This document shows, piece after piece, positions 1 through 7,062 of a stretch of DNA of 17,390 bases (position 1 is its first letter; each line of letters opens with the position of its first letter). This DNA is from JBEIUO01 sp964549785. Its GTDB lineage: Bacteria; Planctomycetota; Phycisphaerae; Phycisphaerales; UBA1924. Below the pieces are notes generated by a model. That model worked only from the letters and a program-made list of their open reading frames with translations. It did no database searches and was not told the origin of the DNA. The DNA is taken from the NCBI GenBank assembly GCA_964549785.1, contig CAZJXA010000056.1:1-17390 (forward strand). Reading direction: 5' to 3'. The translations under genes were made by a program, and so were the position numbers.

Positions 1-1784
1 ACCTCGGCGATGTTGCGGACCTGACCGGTGAGGCTGCCCGCCATGGAGTTCACGTTGTCGGTCAGGTCCTTCCACGTCCCGGCGACGCCCCGCACAACCG
101 CCTGCCCGCCCAGCTTCCCTTCGCTCCCCACTTCACGGGCCACGCGCGTCACCTCGCCGGCGAACGCGTTGAGCTGGTCCACCATCGTGTTGATGGTGTT
201 CTTGAGTTCCAGGATTTCGCCCTTGACGTCCACCGTGATCTTGCGGGAGAGGTCGCCCAGGGCCACTGCGGTCGTCACTTCCGCGATGTTCCGCACCTGC
301 GACGTCAGGTTGCCGGCCATGCCGTTGACCGAGTCCGTCAGATCCTTCCAGGTGCCCGCGACGCCCGGCACCACCGCCTGCCCGCCCAGTTTGCCGTCTG
401 TACCCACCTCGCGGGCCACACGGGTCACCTCCGACGCGAACGACCGCAACTGATCCACCATGGTGTTCATGGCTTCTTTCAGCTGCAGAATCTCGCCCTT
501 GACGTCGACGGTCACCTTGCGAGAAAGGTCGCCGCGGGCCACCGCGATCGTCACCTCCGCGATGTTGCGCACCTGGCCCGTGAGATTTCCGGCCATCGAG
601 TTGACGTTGTCGGTCAGGTCCTTCCAGACCCCCGAGACTTCGCGGACCACCGCCTGCCCGCCGAGTTTGCCTTCGGTGCCCACCTCGCGGGCCACACGCG
701 TCACTTCGCCCGCGAACCCGTTCAACTGATCCACCATGGTGTTGATGGTGTTCTTGAGTTCCAGGATTTCGCCCTTCACGTCGACCGTGATCTTGCGCGA
801 GAGATCCCCCCGGGCCACTGCGGTCGTCACCTCCGCGATGTTCCGCACCTGCGACGTCAGGTTGCCGGCCATGCCGTTGACCGAGTCCGTCAGATCCTTC
901 CAGGTGCCCGCGACGCCCGGCACCACCGCCTGCCCGCCCAGTTTGCCGTCTGTACCCACCTCGCGGGCCACACGGGTCACCTCCGACGCGAACGACCGCA
1001 ACTGATCCACCATGGTGTTCATGGCTTCTTTCAGCTGCAGAATCTCGCCCTTGACGTCGACGGTCACCTTGCGAGAAAGGTCGCCGCGGGCCACCGCGAT
1101 CGTCACGTCCGCGATGTTGCGCACCTGGGCCGTCAGGTTGCTCGCCATCGAGTTCACCGAGTCCGTCAGGTCCTTCCAGACGCCGCTCACCTCGGGCACC
1201 TGCGCCTGCCCGCCCAGTTTGCCGTCCGTTCCGACCTCACGCGCCACGCGCGTCACCTCGGATGTAAAGACCGCTAACTGCTGAATCATCGTGTTGACGA
1301 TCGTGGCCGAACGAAGAAACTCGCCCTCCAGGGGGCGGCCCTCGACGTCCAGCCGCACCGTCTGAAGGAGGTCTCCCTGCGCCACCGCCGCAATCGCCCG
1401 CGTCACCTCCGTCGTCGGCCGAAGCATGTCGTCGATCAGCGTGTTCAACGATGATTCCATCTCGACCCACGCGCCGCTCTGGCCGCCGAACCGGGCACGC
1501 TGACGCGTCTTGCCCTGCCGACCCACGGATTCACCCAGCCGCTCCAGTTCGCCCGCCATGCGACCGTTCGCGGCGACGATGGAATTGAAAGTATCCGCCA
1601 CCTTCCCGTCCAAACCCGTCCAATCACCCGGCAGTCGCGAGGAAAAGTCGCCCGCGTCCATCGCTTGAAGAGCCTTCAGCAATTCCGCCGCCTTGGAGCG
1701 CTCCATGGTCACCAATGCGGGCTCGTGATCAGCGCCCGCCCGGCCTGTGTCGACCTGTCCGTTCCCATGCGTGTCCTGGCTCAT
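1..1784 (-). CDS. HAMP-repeat sensor histidine kinase, N-terminal part (3' end off the window)
   Basis: Read on the minus strand this frame is open from an ATG at 1784 to the left edge, giving 594 visible residues. After about 140 N-terminal residues come at least five HAMP-type units, each about 92 residues (276 bp). Each carries EVTRVAREVGT(D/E)GKLGGQA, then WKDLTD(S/N)VN, then RNIAEVT, then VARGDLSRK(V/I)TVDVKGEI. This poly-HAMP layout is known from soluble hybrid histidine kinases related to fungal group III (Nik1-type) kinases. In those proteins the HAMP array relays osmotic or cell-wall stress to a HisKA, HATPase and receiver region, which here would lie beyond position 1. No transmembrane segment or signal peptide is visible, so a cytoplasmic kinase is likely. 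The start is supported by a GAGGG site six bases upstream; an internal ATG at 1706 is less likely. The kinase core itself is inferred, because it is not in the window. Confidence 0.85.
   Translation of the reverse strand, partial: MSQDTHGNGQVDTGRAGADHEPALVTMERSKAAELLKALQAMDAGDFSSRLPGDWTGLDGKVADTFNSIVAANGRMAGELERLGESVGRQGKTRQRARFGGQSGAWVEMESSLNTLIDDMLRPTTEVTRAIAAVAQGDLLQTVRLDVEGRPLEGEFLRSATIVNTMIQQLAVFTSEVTRVAREVGTDGKLGGQAQVPEVSGVWKDLTDSVNSMASNLTAQVRNIADVTIAVARGDLSRKVTVDVKGEILQLKEAMNTMVDQLRSFASEVTRVAREVGTDGKLGGQAVVPGVAGTWKDLTDSVNGMAGNLTSQVRNIAEVTTAVARGDLSRKITVDVKGEILELKNTINTMVDQLNGFAGEVTRVAREVGTEGKLGGQAVVREVSGVWKDLTDNVNSMAGNLTGQVRNIAEVTIAVARGDLSRKVTVDVKGEILQLKEAMNTMVDQLRSFASEVTRVAREVGTDGKLGGQAVVPGVAGTWKDLTDSVNGMAGNLTSQVRNIAEVTTAVALGDLSRKITVDVKGEILELKNTINTMVDQLNAFAGEVTRVAREVGSEGKLGGQAVVRGVAGTWKDLTDNVNSMAGSLTGQVRNIAE
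4..1284 (-). repeat. Tandem 276-bp HAMP-coding repeats with 552-bp higher-order period
   Basis: The coding sequence is a tandem array with a 276-bp unit, best seen from the recurring EVTRVAREVG stretch at about 120, 395, 670, 945 and 1220. Alternate units are more alike than adjacent ones, which gives an A-B-A-B pattern with a 552-bp period. By direct comparison, positions 280-554 and 832-1106 are identical over 275 bp, one complete unit length. Mismatches flank the block at 279/831 and 555/1107. The outermost unit, at about 1107-1284, is more diverged. Confidence 0.9.
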
Positions 1785-2065
1785 ACGGATCCCTCGCCGG
1801 CAACGGGAACCCAGTCGGTACGCCCCGCCAAAAACGCGAACATTCGCCTCGAGGCGTTCCCGCCGCTCCGGTTGTCACACGCCGCAGCAAAATTCCGAGA
1901 CCGGCGTCGTTCCTCGTTCGGCCAGCGCGACTCGGGCCACTGTAACAGTTTGCGGGCATCACCGCAAGTGAAAAGAATTTCATAGTTGGGCACCGTCGAA
2001 CTTGTCAGGTGCCGGACTCCAGTCGGCAACCCTCTCGCGTAAGGGTGGACCCTCATCTCCATCAT
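1781..2065 (-). CDS. Possible small hypothetical protein overlapping the kinase start
   Basis: This open frame encodes up to 94 residues and resembles no family I recognise. It stops with TGA at 1783-1781, overlapping the kinase ATG at 1784-1782 as ATGA. That arrangement is typical of translationally coupled operon genes. The second half has a protein-like composition, with LFTCGDARKLLQWPESRW followed by RRMFAFLAGRTDWVP. The third-position GC content is only moderately high, by a rough hand estimate about two thirds, lower than I would expect for a strongly coding frame here. The start is unclear: ATG at 2065, 2062 or 2056, or GTG at 1993 (70 residues). None has a good Shine-Dalgarno site. 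It may be a real small gene expressed with the kinase or a chance frame. Confidence 0.28.
   Translation of the reverse strand: MMEMRVHPYARGLPTGVRHLTSSTVPNYEILFTCGDARKLLQWPESRWPNEERRRSRNFAAACDNRSGGNASRRMFAFLAGRTDWVPVAGEGSV
1791..1795 (-). promoter_or_regulatory. Ribosome binding site of the HAMP-repeat kinase
   Basis: On the minus strand GAGGG lies six bases before the ATG at 1784. It decides the start in favour of 1784 over the internal ATG at 1706, which has no comparable site. Confidence 0.6.
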
Positions 2066-2589
2066 GCCCCGCTTTCCAGAGACACGTGTCAGGCCCGATC
2101 ATGGGGCGGGCGAGCATGAAAATGGCTTCATAATCGGATTGAGTGGAGCCCGTCACGCGGACGCTCAAGCCGCTTCTGAGTCGTAGCGGCTCATTCAGTC
2201 CCCGTGGCGTGGAACCTCCGTTGATGCTCCGCGCCGCGGCCGACCCGCAGCCAACCGGTTGAGATAATCAGGACCACTCGTTTCGACAACGACCGTGCGA
2301 CGGGCGGTCCCCGCAAGGCCCGCTAATGGGCATACGTCGGGGTGGCGAATAGGACGAATCCGGCCCGGTTCGCTCCTCGTCCGACGGTTTGCTGCGCCTA
2401 TACTCCGCACCCGCTCAGGCGTCGCTGCGCCTGCCTTAAAACGTTCAACAGTCCGTGTTTAGCATCCATTTCTCACCGCGCCGGCTCCACGGGGTTGCCA
2501 TCGGCCGCGGAGAAGCCGGAGTGGTTGTGGCCCACGAGGCCCTCTCGACCACTCGGACGTTCTGACCTTAGAAAGTGATCTCTGTCGCG
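2066..2589. other. Intergenic region between kinase operon and typA
   Basis: I found no gene I can support here. Two small inverted repeats are visible: AGCCGCT/AGCGGCT at 2168-2174 and 2185-2191 (10-base loop), and CAGGCG/CGCCTG at 2416-2433 (6-base loop). A TATACT hexamer at 2399-2404 could be a -10 element for typA, but no convincing -35 sits 16-18 bases before it. Short frames on both strands have no recognisable product. The region probably holds the divergent promoters of the kinase and typA. Confidence 0.4.
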
Positions 2590-4512
2590 ATGATGACGAC
2601 CGCAAAATCCCAAGCCCTCGCACCCGATATCGCGGCCGACGTGCCGCGAAATCAGGGAATCCGCAATGTCGCGATCATCGCGCACGTCGACCATGGAAAG
2701 ACCACGCTGGTCGACAACCTGCTGAAGCAAAGCGGGAACTTCCGCGCCGGTGAACTCGAAAAGCTTGAGGGCGGTCAGCACAGCCTCATCATGGACAGCA
2801 ACCCGCTCGAACGCGAGCGCGGCATCACCATCCTTGCCAAGAACTGCGCCGTGACCTACCACGCCCGTGACGGCAAAGACTACCGCATCAACATCCTGGA
2901 CACGCCGGGCCACGCCGATTTTGGTGGCGAGGTTGAGCGGGTGCTGCGGATGGCCGACGGGTGCTGCCTGCTGGTCGATTCGTCCGAGGGCGTCATGCCG
3001 CAGACCAAGTTCGTCTTGGGCAAGGCCCTCGAACTCGGACTCGTCCCCATTGTTATCGTCAACAAGATCGACCGCCCCGACCAGCGCGTTCAAGAGGTCA
3101 TCAACGAGGTCTTCGATCTGCTTGTCGAGCTCGGCGCCGAGGAAATCGCCCTCGACTTTCCCATCGTCTATTGCTGCGGACGCGACGGCTGGGGGACTAA
3201 TGAGTTCCCGGTCCCCGACCCGGCCCCCAAGACGCTCCGCGACGTCTTCGAGGCCATCGTCAAGCACGTCCCCGCGCCCCCCGCCGACACGACCAAGCCC
3301 CTGCAACTGCTCATCACCAATATCGACTACAACGAGTACGTCGGTCGCATCGGAATCGGGCGCGTCTTCAACGGCGTCATCAAGGCTGGCCAGCAGGTCT
3401 GCGTAATGAAGCGGGACGGCAAGCAGGTCATCACCAAGCCCTCGCAACTGCTCCAATTCGTCGGCCTAAAAAGGGTCGAAGTCGATAGCGTCGACGCCGG
3501 CGACCTCTGCGCCGTCGTTGGCCTCAGTTCCGTCGATATCGGCGACACCCTCGCCGACCTTGAGAACCCCGTCGCCCTGCCCCCCGTCATCGTCGACGAA
3601 CCGACGATGACCATGCTCTTCAAGATCAACGACTCGCCGTTCGCCGGGCAGGACGGCGACTATGTGACCAGCCGCCAAATCCGCGAACGCCTCTACCGCG
3701 AACTCGAGAGCAATGTGGCCATGCGGATCGAGCCCGGTCGCACCAGCGACGAGTTCATGGTCTCCGGCCGCGGCGTCCTCAGCCTCGGCATCCTTATCGA
3801 AACCATGCGGCGCGAGGGCTTCGAGATCCAAGTCGGCAAGCCCGAGGTCATCATCAAGCAGATCAACGGCGTGGCTCACGAGCCCATTGAAGAACTGGTC
3901 GTGGACACCACCACCTCCACCGTCGGACCTGTTATGGAACTCGTCGGTCAGCGCAAGGGCGAACTCAAGAAGATGGAGCACCGGGGCACCACCGGCAGCC
4001 ACCTCAAGTTCGAGATCCCCTCCCGCGCCCTCATCGGCCTCCGGGGCAAGATCCTCACCGCCACCCAGGGTGAGGCCATCATGCACCACTCGTTCCTGCG
4101 CTTCGATCCCGTAAGCGGGGAAATCCCTCACCGCCTGCAGGGCGTCCTCATCAGCATCGAGACCGGGGCCGTCACCACCTACGCCCTGCGGGAACTCGCC
4201 GAACGCGGCACCATGTTTGTAAAACCCGGCGACAAGGTCTACGGCGGCCAGATCGTCGGCGAGCACAACCGCGACAACGACCTCACCATCAACGCCACCC
4301 GCCTCAAGCATCTCGACAACATGCGGGCAACGGCCAAGGAAGCGACGGTTGTTCTCAAGGCTCCGCGCCAGATGAGCCTCGAATCATCCCTCGAATACAT
4401 CGAGGATGATGAACTCGTCGAACTCACGCCCAAGAACATCCGCATTCGCAAGAAGATGCTGGATGAATCCGGCCGCCGCCGTGCCGACCGGGGCTCCAAA
4501 GACAAAGACTGA
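2590..4512 (+). CDS. typA: Translational GTPase TypA/BipA
   Basis: TypA (BipA) is an EF-G-like GTPase that binds the 70S ribosome. It helps 50S assembly and growth under stress such as cold. All GTPase motifs are present, numbered from the ATG at 2590: G1 AHVDHGKTT (31-39), G2 RGITI (77-81), G3 DTPGH (104-108) and G4 NKID (158-161). They are followed by the beta-barrel, EF-G III/V-like and C-terminal regions, including the conserved stretch around SRALIGLRGKI. At 640 residues it is slightly longer than the usual 605-615, owing to about 25 extra N-terminal residues and a charged tail. Starts at GTG 2575, ATG 2590 and ATG 2593 are all possible and none has a Shine-Dalgarno site; 2590 was chosen as the first ATG. 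It is transcribed alone, divergent from the kinase. Confidence 0.95.
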   Translation: MMTTAKSQALAPDIAADVPRNQGIRNVAIIAHVDHGKTTLVDNLLKQSGNFRAGELEKLEGGQHSLIMDSNPLERERGITILAKNCAVTYHARDGKDYRINILDTPGHADFGGEVERVLRMADGCCLLVDSSEGVMPQTKFVLGKALELGLVPIVIVNKIDRPDQRVQEVINEVFDLLVELGAEEIALDFPIVYCCGRDGWGTNEFPVPDPAPKTLRDVFEAIVKHVPAPPADTTKPLQLLITNIDYNEYVGRIGIGRVFNGVIKAGQQVCVMKRDGKQVITKPSQLLQFVGLKRVEVDSVDAGDLCAVVGLSSVDIGDTLADLENPVALPPVIVDEPTMTMLFKINDSPFAGQDGDYVTSRQIRERLYRELESNVAMRIEPGRTSDEFMVSGRGVLSLGILIETMRREGFEIQVGKPEVIIKQINGVAHEPIEELVVDTTTSTVGPVMELVGQRKGELKKMEHRGTTGSHLKFEIPSRALIGLRGKILTATQGEAIMHHSFLRFDPVSGEIPHRLQGVLISIETGAVTTYALRELAERGTMFVKPGDKVYGGQIVGEHNRDNDLTINATRLKHLDNMRATAKEATVVLKAPRQMSLESSLEYIEDDELVELTPKNIRIRKKMLDESGRRRADRGSKDKD

Positions 4513-4525
4513 ACGTGCAACCGGC

Positions 4526-4546
4526 CGCTGGCGAACACGCCTAGCG
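4526..4546 (+). terminator. Possible typA terminator hairpin
   Basis: Fourteen bases after the typA stop codon lies an 8-bp GC-rich stem (4526-4533 with 4538-4546, one bulged T) closed by an AACA loop and followed by AATCTT. The T-tract is weak, so intrinsic termination is uncertain. Confidence 0.3.
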
Positions 4547-4621
4547 AATCTTGGTAAAGGGCTGGCGAGACGGTCGTGCCCAGCCGTCGTCGATGTTCAG
4601 AACGGCCTGCTATCATGCCCT

Positions 4622-4945
4622 ATGCAGCCTACCGATGCTGAGATTCAGCGGATCGCATCTGCGCTCGTCCGCGAGTTTCGGCCGGAAAAGATTGTGCTGT
4701 TTGGCTCCCGCGGGTATCGAACAGCCCGGCCTGATTCAGATGTAGACCTGCTGGTTATCCTTCGTTTCGAGGGCTCGGCCTTGAAAGTCATGTCGCGGCT
4801 GCTTGCAGCTGCCTACCGCGCGATGGAAACCCCATTCGCCATTGACGTTCATCCCCGGGTCCCGCTCGTGGGTGCAGCGGAACCCGATCCCGTCATGCGA
4901 GAAGCGATTGAGCGAGGGCGGGTTTTGTACGAGGCGGCGGCATGA
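4622..4945 (+). CDS. MNT-type nucleotidyltransferase (antitoxin-like)
   Basis: This is a 107-residue minimal nucleotidyltransferase of the polymerase-beta superfamily. The canonical GSX10DXD signature is intact: G28, S29, then D40 and D42 in PDSDVDLLV. A third acidic residue, D75, lies in FAIDVH. Such MNT proteins are usually encoded beside a HEPN partner. In studied pairs (MntA/HepT) the MNT protein neutralises the HEPN toxin by adding AMP to it. Its stop codon overlaps the next start as ATGA, so the two are almost certainly translated together. The ATG at 4622 was chosen because everything upstream in the frame overlaps typA and does not resemble the family. No clear Shine-Dalgarno site is seen. 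The activity is inferred from the motifs. Confidence 0.88.
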   Translation: MQPTDAEIQRIASALVREFRPEKIVLFGSRGYRTARPDSDVDLLVILRFEGSALKVMSRLLAAAYRAMETPFAIDVHPRVPLVGAAEPDPVMREAIERGRVLYEAAA

Positions 4946-5319
4946 GCTCCAGTTCTAACGACTGGATTGTCAAGGCTGAGGCGGACTTCAATAGTGCGGA
5001 GTGGGAGATGAAGGCGGCACCCGCGACCATCAACTTTGATGCCGTGGTCTTCCATGCCCAGCAATGCATCGAGAAGCTGTTGAAGGCCGCACTGGTTGCC
5101 CGCAACATTTCCTTTCAGCGAACCCATGACCTCAACGTCCTCGCGAACATGATGAAGCAGGCGGAACCAACTTGGATATATGATGTGGTCGATCTTGCCA
5201 CCGTGCAACCGGGCGCGGTGCTGACTCGTTATCCCGGTTATGCTGCGGGGCAACAGGAGGCCGAAGACGCACTCTTGGCCGGCTCTCGGCTCCGGAATGG
5301 CCTTCTCCCATTCCTCTAA
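4942..5319 (+). CDS. HEPN domain protein (toxin-like partner of the MNT protein)
   Basis: This 125-residue all-helical HEPN protein carries the hallmark helix HAQQCIEKLLKAALVA (38-53), then RTHDL (60-64) and RYPG (96-99), as in the PF05168-type HEPN family. It starts within the stop codon of the MNT gene. HEPN partners in MNT/HEPN modules are often RNases that use an RX4-6H motif (RX4HXY in HepT). I cannot find that motif here: the only Arg-His spacings near the expected place are R54-X7-H62 and R60-X-H62. It may therefore be a non-RNase subtype, a nucleotide- or substrate-binding partner, or a toxin with another active site. The product length is normal and nothing looks truncated. The next gene, polX, converges on it with a 47-bp gap. 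Confidence 0.87.
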   Translation: MSSSSNDWIVKAEADFNSAEWEMKAAPATINFDAVVFHAQQCIEKLLKAALVARNISFQRTHDLNVLANMMKQAEPTWIYDVVDLATVQPGAVLTRYPGYAAGQQEAEDALLAGSRLRNGLLPFL

Positions 5320-5366
5320 CGTCAGCGGCAAGGGTTGCGACTTGAGCAGGCCCGCCGCGACCCAAT

Positions 5367-6656
5367 TCATCGCTTCGCGCGTAACCACGTCCAAAGCCGG
5401 TCTGCGTCCCATGTGTTGATGCACCGCTCGGGCGTCAGCCCGCCCCGCCGTCCCGTCGTGACACCAAACCGCAGGTTGTCGAAATCCGCCGCGGCATGAA
5501 CGTCGCAGTTGATGGCGATCAGGCACCCCGCTTCGAGCGCGGCCTTGACGTGGATGTCCCGAAGGTCCAGCCGCATCCAGTGGGCATTGATCTCAAGGGC
5601 TGTATTGCACTCCTTGGCCGCCGCGAACAGCGCCCCCATATCGGGCGAGAGGCCGTTACGGCGGTTCACGAGTCGGCCGGTCGGATGCCCGACGATGTGT
5701 ACCAGCGGATGCCGGATCGCAGCGACCATCCGCTTCGTCGCCGACTGGGGGTCTTGGTTGAGCCCGTTGTGCGGGCTCGCCACGACGATCTCCAATTGTC
5801 GCAGGATGTCGTCCGGATAGTCGAGCGTGCCGTCCGCGAGAATGTCCACCTCGCTCCCCGCNNNNNNNNNNNNNNNNNNNNNNNNNNNNNNNNNNNNNNN
5901 NNNNNNNNNNNNNNNNNNNNNNNNNNNNNNNNNNNNNNNNNNNNNNNNNNNNNNNNNNNNNACCTGCACCACGCCGGGCATCGTCCGGAACGCCTCGGCC
6001 ACCACCCGCTGCCGCGCCGCCAAGGGCTCCTTGCTTTCTTTCAGTGCAACCAGCACATCGATGTCGCCGATCGTCTCCTTGCCGCGGCGGAGAGACCCCG
6101 CAGGAACGGCACGCTCAACGCCTGGCAGCGTCAGCAGAAAAGCCACTACGATGTCGGCAACAGCAGCGGCTTTGCCCAACGACGTCCGCTGATTCGCCGA
6201 TCCGACCAGTGACAGATTCTCCTTGATCTTGGCGACCGACTTCTCCCCCATCCGCGGCAGTTTGGCCAGCGACCCGTTGTCGATTGCCGCTCTCAGTTGC
6301 GTCAGGTTCGTGATGTTGCCGTCCTGCCACCACACCCGGACCGACTTCGCCCCGACACCGGGGATTGTCGTGAGTTCGAGCAGACCGGGCGGGATTTTCG
6401 CCGCCAGCACGGCCGCATCGGCGATCGTACCGGTTTTGGAGAACTCGACAATGCGGTCGGCCATGCTCTTGCCGATGCCCGGAATCGCGAGGAGTTGGGC
6501 CTTATCTACCGCGAGCGTGGTAACGTCCTGCGATTGGTCGGCGACCGCCCGCCCGGCCTTGGCGAACGCGGCGGTGCGGAAAGAATCCTCGCCAAGCAGG
6601 TCCATCATTCGGGCGATGGTCTCAAAGAGCTCGGCGAGACGTTGGTTGCTGGACAT
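5367..6656 (-). CDS. polX: DNA polymerase/3'-5' exonuclease PolX, interrupted by an assembly gap
   Basis: Bacterial PolX fills short gaps in base-excision and break repair, joining a family X polymerase to a C-terminal PHP nuclease domain. The N-terminal region has three helix-hairpin-helix motifs (IPGIGKSMA 58-66, IPGVGAKSV about 98-106, LPRMGEKSV about 133-141). The polymerase signature GSLRRGKETIGDIDVLVA includes the metal-binding D198 and D200. After the gap, the PHP domain shows GSEVDILADGTLDY, HPTGRL, EINAHWMRLDL and INCDVH. A run of 100 N replaces the middle. Visible residues total about 395, while the family is usually about 570, so the third catalytic aspartate region and the first PHP motifs are probably missing from the assembly rather than from the gene. 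The ATG at 6656 gives the standard N-terminus; no Shine-Dalgarno site is clear. Confidence 0.92.
   Translation of the reverse strand: MSSNQRLAELFETIARMMDLLGEDSFRTAAFAKAGRAVADQSQDVTTLAVDKAQLLAIPGIGKSMADRIVEFSKTGTIADAAVLAAKIPPGLLELTTIPGVGAKSVRVWWQDGNITNLTQLRAAIDNGSLAKLPRMGEKSVAKIKENLSLVGSANQRTSLGKAAAVADIVVAFLLTLPGVERAVPAGSLRRGKETIGDIDVLVALKESKEPLAARQRVVAEAFRTMPGVVQXXXXXXXXXXXXXXXXXXXXXXXXXXXXXXXXXXAGSEVDILADGTLDYPDDILRQLEIVVASPHNGLNQDPQSATKRMVAAIRHPLVHIVGHPTGRLVNRRNGLSPDMGALFAAAKECNTALEINAHWMRLDLRDIHVKAALEAGCLIAINCDVHAAADFDNLRFGVTTGRRGGLTPERCINTWDADRLWTWLRAKR
5862..5961. other. Assembly gap of 100 N inside polX
   Basis: Exactly 100 consecutive N are present, a common placeholder for a gap of unknown size. 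Family length suggests that roughly 500-570 bp is really missing here. Confidence 0.97.
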
Positions 6657-6699
6657 AGGGGCGTTATAGGGTTGCGGCGACGGATCGGCAACCGGTTGA

Positions 6700-6957
6700 A
6701 CCGCGTCGAGAGGTCACCCGCATAGAACGATGCCTTTGCGCTGTTCTGCTGTCTCCTCTTGGCTACGTGCGGCTCCGACTGGTGCCCGTCGTACTGCGGG
6801 CACGGTCCCACCACGGAAATCACTGGTGCTTGGACCTGCTTTTGCGAAATAATTGGTTACTCGTGCGTTATTCGCATGAGCCGGAACGACGAAAGACGTT
6901 TCTAAGTGAGAACTGGCCGCCAGGGACGACGGAGGGGTCGTCCTTGGCGGTCTTTTC
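6700..6957 (+). ncRNA. Candidate small RNA or 5' leader ending at the terminator
   Basis: A plus-strand transcript ending at 6957 would contain hairpins at 6782-6803 and 6843-6876 followed by the terminator stem. It would have no credible reading frame. It matches no RNA family I can recognise: there is no tRNA, RNase P, SRP or tmRNA signature. The 5' end is arbitrary because no promoter is clear. The alternative is a regulated leader of the M16 peptidase gene. Confidence 0.3.
6915..6957 (+). terminator. Strong intrinsic terminator on the plus strand, without an obvious upstream gene
   Basis: A 16-bp stem pairs 6915-6930 with 6937-6952, containing two G-T wobbles at 6916/6951 and 6923/6944. 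It has a 6-base GGAGGG loop and is followed at once by TTTTC. The reverse strand has no T-run after the stem, so it would act on plus-strand transcripts. The nearest plus-strand gene upstream is the HEPN gene, which ends about 1.6 kb away. It therefore most likely ends a short untranslated transcript or acts as a leader attenuator for the M16 gene 105 bp downstream. Confidence 0.7.
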
Positions 6958-7062
6958 ATGCCCAGTTGAACCCGGCACCCGGACGACCGACCCGCTTGGG
7001 GCGAGCGCGGCGGCTGCGTCACTCGCTCTCAGGCTCTTCGACCCTCCAACAATGCCGTCTAT

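Larger units (their letters stand above)
6657..7062. other. Intergenic region between divergent polX and M16 peptidase genes, with structured elements
   Basis: No protein-coding gene is supportable in these 406 bp. Besides the terminator listed separately, two hairpins stand out. GTGCCCG/CGGGCAC at 6782-6803 is a perfect 7-bp stem with an 8-base loop. A 9-bp stem with one bulged A pairs 6843-6852 with 6868-6876. The region must also carry the promoters for polX and the M16 gene, but I see no convincing -35/-10 pair. Confidence 0.55.

Noticed and set aside
28..1284. Four plus-strand frames of 89-141 residues with repeated sequence
   Set aside because: They are antisense shadows of the HAMP repeats; the minus strand encodes clear HAMP motifs in every unit.
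1..1284. Regular repeats that could suggest a CRISPR or satellite array
   Set aside because: The 276-bp period is coding and matches HAMP domain length, with no short repeats and unique spacers.
2473..4311. Long minus-strand frames (327 and 281 residues) opposite typA
   Set aside because: They are low-complexity, Asp/Gly/Val/Leu-rich antisense products of a GC-rich gene, whereas the plus strand encodes all TypA motifs.
4849..5526. 225-residue minus-strand frame opposite the HEPN gene and polX end
   Set aside because: Part of it looks protein-like (EAMNWVAAGLLKS), but it crosses the HEPN and PolX frames, both well supported by family motifs.
6657..7062. tRNA, SRP RNA or RNase P RNA in the polX/M16 gap
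   Set aside because: No T-loop, SRP or RNase P consensus could be found; only generic hairpins are visible.
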